Source: Chloroflexota bacterium (lineage in GTDB: Bacteria; Chloroflexota; Chloroflexia; Thermomicrobiales; UBA6265). From it: a DNA stretch of 5,949 nucleotides. The translations under genes were made by a program, and so were the position numbers. Positions 1 to 5,390 of the stretch are shown here, piece after piece (positions within the stretch are counted from its first letter, which is position 1; the number at the start of each line of letters is the position of its first letter). Location of the stretch: contig JAFAEX010000134.1 of assembly GCA_023423795.1 (NCBI GenBank), positions 1-5,949 on the forward strand. The letters run 5' to 3'. Below the pieces are notes generated by a model that saw only the letters and a program-made list of their open reading frames with translations, was not told the origin of the DNA and did not search any database.

Positions 1-1
1 G

Positions 2-313
2 ATGCAGACCGTGGCCGGCGGCGGCGCGATCCCCGGCGGCGAAGCCGACGTGCGGGCCGATGCCGGCGGCCGCTTCGGCAGCCACGCGGGCGCGCCCGGC
101 GATGCGTCTGCGAGCGGTAGCAGAAGCGTCGATCGCAGCGTCGATCGCGTGATCGATGTTGGCACGGACGACCGGGATATCTCGGCCAGCGTCGGCGGCC
201 ACGGCGGGCTCGGCGCCGGCATCGACCAGGACACCAACGTGGACGTGCCCAGTCCGCTGCTGGGCACGTCCGGCATGGCGCCCAGCGACGAACCGGACGC
301 CACCGGACATTGA
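2..313 (+). CDS. Doubtful partial open frame at left edge
   Basis: This frame is open from the window edge to a TGA at 311-313 and may be the C-terminal end of a gene starting outside the window. It is not recognised. The reading is rich in Gly, Asp, Ser and Ala, with very few Leu and almost no aromatic residues, which is unusual for a folded protein. The exactly opposed minus frame (310 down to 1) is also open and reads as an Ala/Val/Asp/Ile-rich chain, so composition alone does not decide the strand. I lean to the + strand because the possible minus starts (ATG at 310, GTG at 322) have no Shine-Dalgarno and because a + strand terminator-like hairpin follows at 446-472. Non-coding DNA is a real alternative. 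Confidence 0.2.
   Translation: MQTVAGGGAIPGGEADVRADAGGRFGSHAGAPGDASASGSRSVDRSVDRVIDVGTDDRDISASVGGHGGLGAGIDQDTNVDVPSPLLGTSGMAPSDEPDATGH
241..271. repeat. Perfect 12-bp inverted repeat (hairpin)
   Basis: GGACGTGCCCAG at 241-252 is exactly complementary to 260-271, with a 7-nt loop (253-259). No T-tract follows on either strand, so it is not a classical intrinsic terminator. It lies inside the doubtful left-edge frame, near its 3' end. Confidence 0.6.
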
Positions 314-445
314 ATGCAGCACCAGGCCGGTTCGCCGGATCGGTGACAATGTGTCATGGTGGCACGGCCCCTGCGTATGTACGAACAACGGGCAAACGGC
401 CTTCCCCCTTCCCTCCGCCGGTTGTCCTATCAGCCCCTCCTGCTG

Positions 446-472
446 AACCCCCGGGCCATCCCCCGGGGGTTT
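446..472 (+). terminator. Rho-independent terminator-like hairpin
   Basis: AACCCCCGGG (446-455) pairs perfectly with 462-471 across a 6-nt loop, and T residues continue at 470-472 on the + strand. The stem is very GC-rich, so it should be stable even though the T-tract is short. On the minus strand the hairpin is followed by only two Ts, so termination of + transcription from the left is the better reading. It also insulates the secreted-protein gene starting at 603. Confidence 0.6.
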
Positions 473-589
473 GGTGTGCCGCCGCGCGGCGTCGTGCATC
501 GCCGCGAGGAGCGCATCGCGTCGTCGAGGTAGGCGGAGACACGGGCGAGTCCCGGCGGCTACCATGAGATCCGAATCCGACGCGCCGCG

Positions 590-605
590 AGGAGGTCGCC
601 CGGTG
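590..605 (+). promoter_or_regulatory. Shine-Dalgarno that fixes a GTG start
   Basis: AGGAGGT at 590-596 sits 6 nt before GTG at 603-605. The upstream in-frame ATG at 564 has no comparable site. This selects GTG 603 and places the basic stretch of the signal peptide at the N-terminus, as expected. Confidence 0.75.
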
Positions 606-1382
606 ATTCCATCCAGCACGTTCACCGCTTCGCGCCGACGTCTCCGCCCCGCGCTGGTCGCCCTGCTGGCGCTGTCGCTCGGGGCTGCGGCAACGCATGG
701 CCCGGTCGCCGCCGCCGAGGCGTCGCCGGGGCCGGTCGCCTGCACGGTGACCCCCCGGACGGTGGCCGACGTGGTCGCGGTCGTGAACGCGCCGCGGGCG
801 GCGGGCACCCCGATCCCGGATGCGCATGGCCACGATCACCCCGACAACGCGACGCCGCCTGCCGAGGACGCGGCGACACCTGCTGCGCCCGGCGCGGCGT
901 CCCCGACCCCGGTGCGCGAACCGACCGGGCCGGGGCGACCGCTGGGAATCGTGCTGCCCGAGGGCGACCCGGCCGCGCCCGAGGACGTGTCCGCGATGAC
1001 CGCCGCCATGGAGCAGTTCGTCGCCTGCGCGAACGCCGGCGACAGCCTGCGCCAGATGGCGCTGGTCACCGACGACTACCTGCGCCACGGGTTCGCCGGC
1101 GCGCACCTGACCGAGGCGGACGTCGTCGGGTTCGTCGGCACGCCGCAGCCGATCGCGCCGGAGGACCAGCGGACGGTCGCCGGCGTGCGCGGGGCGCGGG
1201 TGCTGCCCGGCGGGTTCGTCGCGGCGCTGTTCGACCTCGCGGCGGTCGGCGGCCCCGTGCCCGGCGAGATCCGGACCGACTTCGTCGTCTTCGAGGAGCA
1301 GGACGGCCGCCTGCTCGTGGCCGCCTACGTCAACGGCCTGCCGCCGGAGCAGTTCGGCCCGGAGGCGACGCCACTGCCGTAG
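603..1382 (+). CDS. Secreted protein of unknown function, NTF2/SnoaL-like C-terminus
   Basis: A 259-residue exported protein whose specific function I do not recognise. The N-terminus has a basic stretch (SRRRLR, residues 10-15), a hydrophobic core (about 16-30) and a small-residue AAAEA region (36-40) that would suit signal peptidase I cleavage. No lipobox is visible. A low-complexity Ala/Pro/Thr-rich segment (about 63-127) contains a His/Asp cluster, DAHGHDH (73-79), which could bind metal. The C-terminal part (about 128-247) alternates a helix with beta-like stretches (MEQFVACANAGD, then FVVFEEQDGRLLVAAYV), a layout typical of NTF2/SnoaL-like alpha+beta folds. Two cysteines (47 and 142) are the only ones and could form a disulfide. 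The start is GTG 603, chosen for its strong Shine-Dalgarno; ATG 564 would add 13 residues. The export call is firm, and the fold is inferred from pattern only. Confidence 0.85.
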   Translation: MIPSSTFTASRRRLRPALVALLALSLGAAATHGPVAAAEASPGPVACTVTPRTVADVVAVVNAPRAAGTPIPDAHGHDHPDNATPPAEDAATPAAPGAASPTPVREPTGPGRPLGIVLPEGDPAAPEDVSAMTAAMEQFVACANAGDSLRQMALVTDDYLRHGFAGAHLTEADVVGFVGTPQPIAPEDQRTVAGVRGARVLPGGFVAALFDLAAVGGPVPGEIRTDFVVFEEQDGRLLVAAYVNGLPPEQFGPEATPLP

Positions 1383-1466
1383 CCCGGGGTTGGCGATGGT
1401 GGAGATCGCATCGCGTAACAATCGGGATGACGTCGTGCAACGCCCGGTTTCGGCGCGGGCGGCGAG

Positions 1467-1492
1467 CGGGCCTGGATGAACGTTCCGGCCCG
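1467..1492 (+). promoter_or_regulatory. Leader hairpin just upstream of the thiM ribosome-binding site
   Basis: CGGGCC (1467-1472) pairs with GGCCCG (1487-1492). Inside it GGA (1474-1476) pairs with TCC (1484-1486), leaving one bulged base and a 7-nt loop. The hairpin ends two bases before the GGGAGGT Shine-Dalgarno (1495-1501), so it could influence ribosome access. I do not find the conserved TPP-riboswitch core (CTGAGA and the paired downstream segment) in 1383-1510. A regulatory role is inference. Confidence 0.3.
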
Positions 1493-1510
1493 GCGGGAGG
1501 TACGTAACGA

Positions 1511-2323
1511 ATGGGAACGGGAGCCGGCACCGACTACGTCGCCTTGGCGGGTGAAGCACTCGCCCGGATCGGCGAGACCAAGCCGCTCGTCCACCAGATC
1601 ACGAACGTGGTCGTCACCAACGATTCGGCCAACCTGACCCTCGGGTTCGGCGCGCTGCCTGTTATGGCCTACGCGATCGAGGAGGTCGCCGAGATGGCCG
1701 CCATCGCGCAGGCGCTGGTGCTCAACATCGGAACCCTCTCGGCGGCCGAGATCGAGGCGATGCTCGTGGCGGGGCGCTCGGCGGCCGACCACGGCGTGCC
1801 GATCGTGCTGGACCCGGTCGGGGCCGGGGCCACCCACTTCCGAACCGAGAGCGCGCTGCGGTTGCTCGGGGAACTGCCGATCGCGGTCCTGCGCGGCAAC
1901 CGCGGCGAGATCGGCGCGCTGGTCGGCTCCGGCGAGGTGCGCGGCGTCGAGGCGACCGGCTCGGAGGACCCGCGCGCGGTCGCGGAGGCGGCGCGCGACC
2001 GCTTCGGCGTGACCGTCGCCGTCACCGGCGCGACGGACGTGGTGACCGGCCTGGACGGCACCCTGCTCGTGGACAACGGCCACCCGCTGCTGGGCAGGAT
2101 CACCGGGTCGGGGTGCATGGCAACGGCCGCCATCGGCATCTTCAACGCGGTGGGCGAGGACCGCGCGCTCCAGACCGCGCTGGCGCTCGCGACGTACGGG
2201 CTGGCCGCCGAGCGCGCCGCCGCCGGCGATCCCGGACCCGGCACGTTCCGCGCCCGCCTGCTCGACGAGGTTGCCGCCCTTGCCGACGCCGGGGTGGATG
2301 GGGTGCGCATCCGGGCAGCGTGA
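1511..2323 (+). CDS. thiM: Hydroxyethylthiazole kinase
   Basis: ThiM phosphorylates 4-methyl-5-(2-hydroxyethyl)thiazole with ATP, feeding salvaged thiazole into thiamine phosphate synthesis in the cytoplasm. The 270-residue length is normal for the family (ribokinase-like fold). Visible hallmarks in order: VHQITN (27-32) with the following NDSANLTLGFGALPVM segment that lines the thiazole site; LNIGTL (71-76); DPVGAGATHFR (101-111); GNRGEI (119-124), matching the family GNxxEI pattern; VTGATD (171-176); and TGSGCM (198-203), the anion-hole loop, with Cys202 at the position of the family's conserved active-site cysteine. The start ATG has GGGAGGT (1495-1501) nine bases upstream. No thiE, thiD or other thiamine gene is adjacent, so this copy stands alone and suggests salvage rather than a thiMDE operon. 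Nothing looks truncated or frameshifted. Confidence 0.96.
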   Translation: MGTGAGTDYVALAGEALARIGETKPLVHQITNVVVTNDSANLTLGFGALPVMAYAIEEVAEMAAIAQALVLNIGTLSAAEIEAMLVAGRSAADHGVPIVLDPVGAGATHFRTESALRLLGELPIAVLRGNRGEIGALVGSGEVRGVEATGSEDPRAVAEAARDRFGVTVAVTGATDVVTGLDGTLLVDNGHPLLGRITGSGCMATAAIGIFNAVGEDRALQTALALATYGLAAERAAAGDPGPGTFRARLLDEVAALADAGVDGVRIRAA

Positions 2324-2351
2324 GTTGGTTGCACCATCCATCGCCGTAGTG

Positions 2352-2569
2352 CGCCCGGGGATGATGGCGGTTGCGAAATTGATCTGGACACCGGCCGCGC
2401 CCGCCCGGGGTTGAAACCCCAGGCTACGGGAACGAAACCCCTCCGGGGTTGAGCACGACGGACGCTGCACCAACGCCCGTATTCAGTCCCTGAGGGACTT
2501 CGTTCGCGTAGCCCGGGACTTCGAGCCCCGGGCGCGCATCGCTTTGGCAACCGCCATCATCCCCGGGCG
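2352..2569. repeat. 218-bp palindromic intergenic element (MITE/REP-like)
   Basis: The outer arms 2352-2378 and 2543-2569 are inverted copies, 26 of 27 bases complementary (one G opposite G at 2375/2546). Nested inside, 2403-2437 and 2499-2534 form a second, imperfect inverted pair that matches well at both ends (CGCCCGGGG; CTACG-GAACGAA type) and diverges in the middle. Small hairpins sit within it: GGGGTT/AACCCC (2408-2421), AACCCC/GGGGTT (2437-2451) and AGTCCC/GGGACT (2485-2499). The whole should fold as a branched long hairpin. It fills most of the 304-bp gap between the convergent thiM and kinase genes, where it could also act as a bidirectional terminator. No open frame, transposase or clear target-site duplication is visible. 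It resembles non-autonomous dispersed palindromes of high-GC bacteria; mobility is inference. Confidence 0.75.
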
Positions 2570-2627
2570 TCACGGTGACCGGAAACGTAACCGGACCCGG
2601 GAGCGATGCGCATGCCCGGCCCACCGA

Positions 2628-3617
2628 TCACGAACCCGCCATCGCCGCCAGCACCTCATCCCGCGTGGGCAGGAGCGCTGGGTCCGGCGGGCGGGAGATC
2701 TTGAGCGCCGCGGCGTGGGCGGCGAAGCGGGCGCAGGCGAGCGGGTCGGGATCGCCGGCGGCGAGCGGAGCCGTCCAGGCGGCGAGGAAGCCGGCGTGGA
2801 AGGTGTCGCCGGCGCCGATGTCGAAGACGACCTCGGCGCGGACGGCGGGCAGCCGGTGCACGGCGCCGCCGGTCGCCAGCAGGATCGCCTCGGCCCCGTC
2901 GGTGACGGCGACGACGCGCGGGCCGAGGGCGGCGATCGCTTCGGTGGCCGCCGCGGCGTCGTCCACGCCGGCGAGCAGGCGGGCTTCGGCGGCGTTCATC
3001 AGGGCGAGATCGGCGTCGGCGAGCGCCCGCCGCTGGGCGGGGATCGCTTCGGTCTCGCCGCCGCGCCACGCCGCCGGCCGGTAATTCGGGGTGTAGCAGA
3101 CGGTGAGGCCGAGGGCGCGGGCGCGGGTCATCAACGCGAGCGCTTCGTCGCGCAGGGCGGGGTCGCGCAGGCTGGCTTCGCCGACGTCGAACACCCGCGC
3201 CCGGCGCAGCGCGTCGTCCGGCACCTCGGCGGCGCGCAGGGTGGCGAGCGGGTCCGACGTGCCCGGGAAGCGGTAGAACGCATAGGCCTTGCGCCCGGCC
3301 TCGTCCACGCTGGCGAGGGCGAGCGGGGTGAGTTGGCCGGCGACGTCCGCAACGGCGACGGTGTCGATGCCGGCCTGCTCCAGTTCGCGGCGCATCCACC
3401 GGCCGAGGTCGTCGGCCCCGACCCGCGAGACGATGCCGACGCGCGCGCCGAGGCGGGCGAGCGCCATCGCGAAGATGGTCGTGGAGCCGGACGGGAACAG
3501 CACCAGCGCGGCCTCGCCGACGGCGACCCCGGCGCGCGGCGGGGCGACCTCGCCCATCATCATGCCGAGGGCGAGGACATCGAGGGCAGCGTTCGGCGCG
3601 GATCGGTCGTCGGGCAT
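2628..3617 (-). CDS. PfkB-family carbohydrate kinase, 2-keto-3-deoxygluconate kinase-like
   Basis: A 329-residue ATP-dependent sugar kinase of the ribokinase/PfkB family, probably acting on a sugar acid such as 2-keto-3-deoxygluconate in the cytoplasm. The N-terminal family region runs from GSTTIFAMALARLG (44-57) through the VGADDLGRWM segment (66-75). TPNYRPAAWR (176-185) closely matches the xxNYRPxxW segment seen in KDG kinases. NAAEA (208-212) and VTDGAEA (238-244) are nucleotide-side motifs. The C-terminal PfkB signature DIGAGDTFHAGF (266-277) carries Asp271 as the expected catalytic base. The start is ATG at 3617, with GAGGAG (complement of 3627-3632) nine bases upstream. The frame stays open upstream of this ATG only as an antisense shadow of the neighbouring dehydrogenase. 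The gene is convergent with thiM and divergent from the dehydrogenase. Family is secure; substrate is uncertain (fructokinase, ribokinase or other sugar kinases are alternatives). Confidence 0.93.
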   Translation of the reverse strand: MPDDRSAPNAALDVLALGMMMGEVAPPRAGVAVGEAALVLFPSGSTTIFAMALARLGARVGIVSRVGADDLGRWMRRELEQAGIDTVAVADVAGQLTPLALASVDEAGRKAYAFYRFPGTSDPLATLRAAEVPDDALRRARVFDVGEASLRDPALRDEALALMTRARALGLTVCYTPNYRPAAWRGGETEAIPAQRRALADADLALMNAAEARLLAGVDDAAAATEAIAALGPRVVAVTDGAEAILLATGGAVHRLPAVRAEVVFDIGAGDTFHAGFLAAWTAPLAAGDPDPLACARFAAHAAALKISRPPDPALLPTRDEVLAAMAGS

Positions 3618-3776
3618 CGGGAGTGGCTCCTCGGGCGGCGGCGCGCAATGCGTGGCCCGAGGATACCCGTCGTGCGCCCCGTCACGCCGCGACCGTTGGC
3701 GGGGGGGCGCGGGAGACCGCTGCTTCGCGTATCGTGCGCCGTACCGGAATTCGATGGGTGGCTGGAGGATCGCCAG
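3618..3776. promoter_or_regulatory. Divergent intergenic region with paired 9-bp direct repeats
   Basis: These 159 bp separate the kinase (minus) and dehydrogenase (+) and must hold both promoters. TCGTGCGCC occurs at 3670-3678 and again at 3732-3740, 62 bp apart, close to six helical turns, so both copies would lie on the same DNA face. Similarity continues a little beyond each copy (CCCGT versus GTACC). A run of seven Gs is at 3701-3707. I find no convincing -35/-10 pair at correct spacing on either strand. An operator for a shared regulator is inference. Confidence 0.35.
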
Positions 3777-3779
3777 GTG
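3764..3779 (+). promoter_or_regulatory. Shine-Dalgarno that fixes a GTG start
   Basis: GGAGGAT at 3764-3770 lies six bases before GTG 3777-3779. The nearby ATG at 3754 is out of frame. Starting here gives the typical KLVLAGAEG first beta strand of a hydroxyacid dehydrogenase. Confidence 0.75.
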
Positions 3780-4739
3780 AAACTCGTCCTCGCCGGCGCC
3801 GAAGGGGAGGCGCATTTCCACATCCTCGACGAACTGAAGGAGGAGATCCCCGGGCTCGAGATCGTGACCGAACTGAACCGCGACAAGGTGCTCGGGGTGG
3901 TGGGCGACGCCGACGTCGTCTACGGCCTGCCGTCGGCGGAACTGATCGCGGCCGCGCCGAAGTTGCGCTGGATCCAGTCGTCGGCCGCCGGAGTGGAGTA
4001 CATCGCGCGCATCCCGGAGGTGGTCGAGAGCGACATCGTCGTCACCAACACGCGCGGGGCGCACGGCCCGTCGATCGGCGAGCACACGTTCGCGCTGCTG
4101 TTCGCGCTGACCCGCCTGATGCCGGAGTGCTGGGAGCGGCAGAAGACGCACCGCTGGGACCGCACCGGGTTGTACCGCACGGCCCGCGAGATGAACGGCA
4201 GCACGATGGGCATCGTCGGCTACGGCGCGATCGGCCGCGCCATCGCCCGCCGCGCGACGGCGTTCGGGATGGCGGTGCTGGCGGTGGACGCCAACCCGGT
4301 CGATCCGGACGAGCACGCGCCGGACGTCTGGCCGGTTTCCCGGCTGGGCGAGATGCTGGAAGCGTCGGACGTGGTGGTGATCGCCGCGCCGCTCACGCCC
4401 GAAACGTACCGGCTGATCGACGGCGCGATGCTGGCGCGGTTGAAGCCGAATGCCTATTTGGTCGCGGTGTCGCGCGGCGGCATCGTGGACGAAGCAGCGC
4501 TGGCCGAGGCGTTGGGCAGCGGCCACCTCGCCGGGGCGGCGCTCGACGTGACGGAAGCCGAGCCGCTTCCGGACGACAGCCCGCTGTGGGACGCGCCGAA
4601 CCTGATCATCACGCCGCACATGGCCGGGGCCAGCACCGAGAAGGAGCGCCGCTGCATCGAGGTGCTGAAGGAGAACCTGCTGCGCTTCCACCGCGGCGAA
4701 CCGCTGATCAACGAGGTGGACAAGCGGCGGGGGTATTGA
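3777..4739 (+). CDS. NAD-dependent D-2-hydroxyacid dehydrogenase
   Basis: A 320-residue cytoplasmic oxidoreductase of the D-isomer-specific 2-hydroxyacid dehydrogenase family, interconverting a 2-keto acid and a D-2-hydroxy acid. The dinucleotide-binding glycine motif is GYGAIG (148-153) within GIVGYGAIGRAIARRA. An Asp at 171 ends the second Rossmann strand, which favours NAD over NADP. The catalytic trio is visible with normal spacing: Arg233 in VSRGGIVDEAAL, Glu262 in TEAEPLP, and His281 in ITPHMAG. The catalytic domain is split around the NAD domain in the usual way, and the length is standard. The start is GTG 3777, set by its Shine-Dalgarno. A strong hairpin follows at 4799-4845. Its divergent neighbour is a sugar-acid-type kinase, which might point to a keto-acid or sugar-acid substrate such as glyoxylate or hydroxypyruvate, but the sequence does not fix the substrate. 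Phosphoglycerate dehydrogenase proper is less likely because there is no C-terminal regulatory domain. Confidence 0.94.
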   Translation: MKLVLAGAEGEAHFHILDELKEEIPGLEIVTELNRDKVLGVVGDADVVYGLPSAELIAAAPKLRWIQSSAAGVEYIARIPEVVESDIVVTNTRGAHGPSIGEHTFALLFALTRLMPECWERQKTHRWDRTGLYRTAREMNGSTMGIVGYGAIGRAIARRATAFGMAVLAVDANPVDPDEHAPDVWPVSRLGEMLEASDVVVIAAPLTPETYRLIDGAMLARLKPNAYLVAVSRGGIVDEAALAEALGSGHLAGAALDVTEAEPLPDDSPLWDAPNLIITPHMAGASTEKERRCIEVLKENLLRFHRGEPLINEVDKRRGY

Positions 4740-4798
4740 CGGGAGCGTATCGGCGCCCCGGCGCGGCGTTCGCCCTCGATGATCGCGCGTGTCGGCCC

Positions 4799-4845
4799 GA
4801 TGCTAGCCGGGCGCTGGCTTGTCAACCCAGCGCCCGGGCAGCATC
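4799..4845 (+). terminator. Strong stem-loop after the dehydrogenase gene
   Basis: CCGGGCGCTGG (4807-4817) pairs perfectly with 4827-4837 across a 9-nt loop. Beyond a 2x2 internal mismatch, GATGCT (4799-4804) pairs with AGCATC (4840-4845), giving 17 base pairs in all. It begins 59 bases after the stop codon. No T-tract follows, so it may terminate with help or act as a 3' stability structure. Confidence 0.5.
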
Positions 4846-4920
4846 CGAACGTGGGCACGGTTGCGGGTGCTTGCACGCAATCCGGCCGATCGATCCGGAA
4901 CCGGCGCCGCGGGTGGGCGG

Positions 4921-4975
4921 GCCGGAGTTTTTTCGGCATTTATTCGGTATTTTTTCGCCGTTTATTCGGCGGCGG
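4921..4975 (+). repeat. Array of 11-bp AT-rich units, left copy
   Basis: Units beginning TTCGGCATTTA (4932), TTCGGTATTTT (4943), TTCGCCGTTTA (4954) and a degenerate TTCGGCGG unit (4965) start exactly 11 bp apart. A further degenerate unit precedes them at 4921-4931. The segment 4932-4957 recurs, perfectly inverted, at 5159-5184. Confidence 0.85.
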
Positions 4976-5108
4976 TTTTCCCGTAACCATGCGGAAACCG
5001 GGTTTCTTCGGCGACCCCCGCCAACCACGCGGGCGCACGCGGGGCGGCCGTGCCCGGGAACGTGTTCCGGGCGCTGGGAGTGGGAGGGGATAGCGAATAA
5101 ACTCCAAA

Positions 5109-5150
5109 TCGGTCAAAATTGCGCGTACGTACGCGGTATTGCACGACCGA
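5109..5150. repeat. Nested palindrome between the two 11-bp arrays
   Basis: CGCGTACGTACGCG (5122-5135) is a perfect 14-bp palindrome. It is flanked by the inverted pair TCGGTC (5109-5114) and GACCGA (5145-5150). This is the kind of dyad a dimeric or tetrameric DNA-binding protein could recognise; no such protein is encoded in the window. It ends one base before the right-hand 11-bp array. Confidence 0.6.
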
Positions 5151-5151
5151 G

Positions 5152-5195
5152 TAACTGCCGAAAAAATACCGAATAAATGCCGAATAAATACCGAA
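5152..5195 (-). repeat. Array of 11-bp AT-rich units, right copy (inverted)
   Basis: Read on the minus strand this is TTCGGTATTTA, TTCGGCATTTA, TTCGGTATTTT and a degenerate TTCGGCAGTTA unit, with GAA ends on the + strand at 5195, 5184, 5173 and 5162, exactly 11 bp apart. Positions 5159-5184 are the perfect reverse complement of 4932-4957. A lone inverted partial unit lies between the arrays: CGAATAAACTCC at 5094-5105 is the complement of 4924-4935 with one mismatch. Confidence 0.85.
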
Positions 5196-5320
5196 CAAAT
5201 GGGCGCCGCGGAGCCCCGCCGGCAGCCACCGTGCGCGGCGCGGGAGGGCGCCGGGCGGCCGGCGGCGGAGGCAGCCGCCCACATCCCGTGCGGCCCGGCA
5301 GACGCCCATCCGGCATCCGT

Positions 5321-5371
5321 CGTTCGTCACGACCGGCGAAGGAGGGCACGGTCCCTCCCCGGCGACGAACG
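5321..5371 (-). terminator. Hairpin downstream of the 138-residue gene, imperfect copy of the edge repeat
   Basis: CGTTCGTC (5321-5328) pairs with GACGAACG (5364-5371), and inside it GGAGGG (5341-5346) pairs with CCCTCC (5353-5358). It starts 19 bases past the stop of the minus-strand gene, a terminator position, though no T-tract follows. Positions 5341-5360 match the repeat at 5927-5946 except for one missing G, so this is also a member of that repeat family. Confidence 0.5.
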
Positions 5372-5390
5372 GAATCCCGGTTCGCTCGGA

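Larger units (their letters stand above)
4740..5390. other. Gene-free 651-bp region rich in repeats
   Basis: No frame here has a ribosome-binding site plus a protein-like composition. The open frames that cross it are Arg-rich, or repeat an FGIYSV-type pattern created by the 11-bp units (33 bases = 11 residues). The region holds, in order, the stem-loop at 4799-4845, an AT-rich array at 4921-4975, a hairpin at 5052-5072 (GCCCGG and GAAC arms with one bulged G), a palindrome at 5109-5150, the inverted AT-rich array at 5152-5195, and a hairpin at 5321-5371. The AT-rich stretches stand out sharply from the surrounding GC-rich DNA. Confidence 0.7.

Noticed and set aside
344..356. TGACA-ATG-TGTCA dyad as an operator
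   Set aside because: Five-base arms are too short to support a call without a nearby promoter or known regulator.
1378..1389. CGTAGCCCGGG shared between the 3' end of the secreted-protein gene and the palindromic element (2507-2517)
   Set aside because: Eleven bases of GC-rich identity with no clear extension; most likely chance.
1390..1422. TTGGCG and TAACAAT as a thiM promoter
   Set aside because: The spacing is 20 bp and the hexamer matches are poor, so this is not better than chance.
1383..1510. TPP riboswitch upstream of thiM
   Set aside because: The conserved CTGAGA-type core and its partner segment are not visible by eye; only a local hairpin is present.
354..1559. Long minus-strand frame of 401 codons
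   Set aside because: It is Arg-rich and lies antisense to the secreted-protein gene, which has a strong ribosome-binding site and a signal peptide. It is a shadow of GC-rich codons.
2544..3776. Upstream extension of the dehydrogenase frame back to 2544
   Set aside because: The extension is a Gly/Asp/Arg-rich antisense shadow of the kinase. The Shine-Dalgarno and the family N-terminus fix the start at GTG 3777.
3618..4691. Minus-strand extension of the kinase frame through the dehydrogenase
   Set aside because: It reads Arg/His/Gln-rich, antisense to a complete dehydrogenase. The kinase start at 3617 has its own ribosome-binding site and the correct family length.
4921..5195. CRISPR array
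   Set aside because: Units are 11 bp and directly abutting, with no spacers of 25-40 bp, and no cas genes are in the window.
4779..5330. Repeating FGIYSV/RHLFGIFS-type peptides in several frames on both strands
   Set aside because: These arise because three 11-bp units equal 33 bases, so every frame repeats the same peptide. There is no ribosome-binding site or protein-like flanking sequence.
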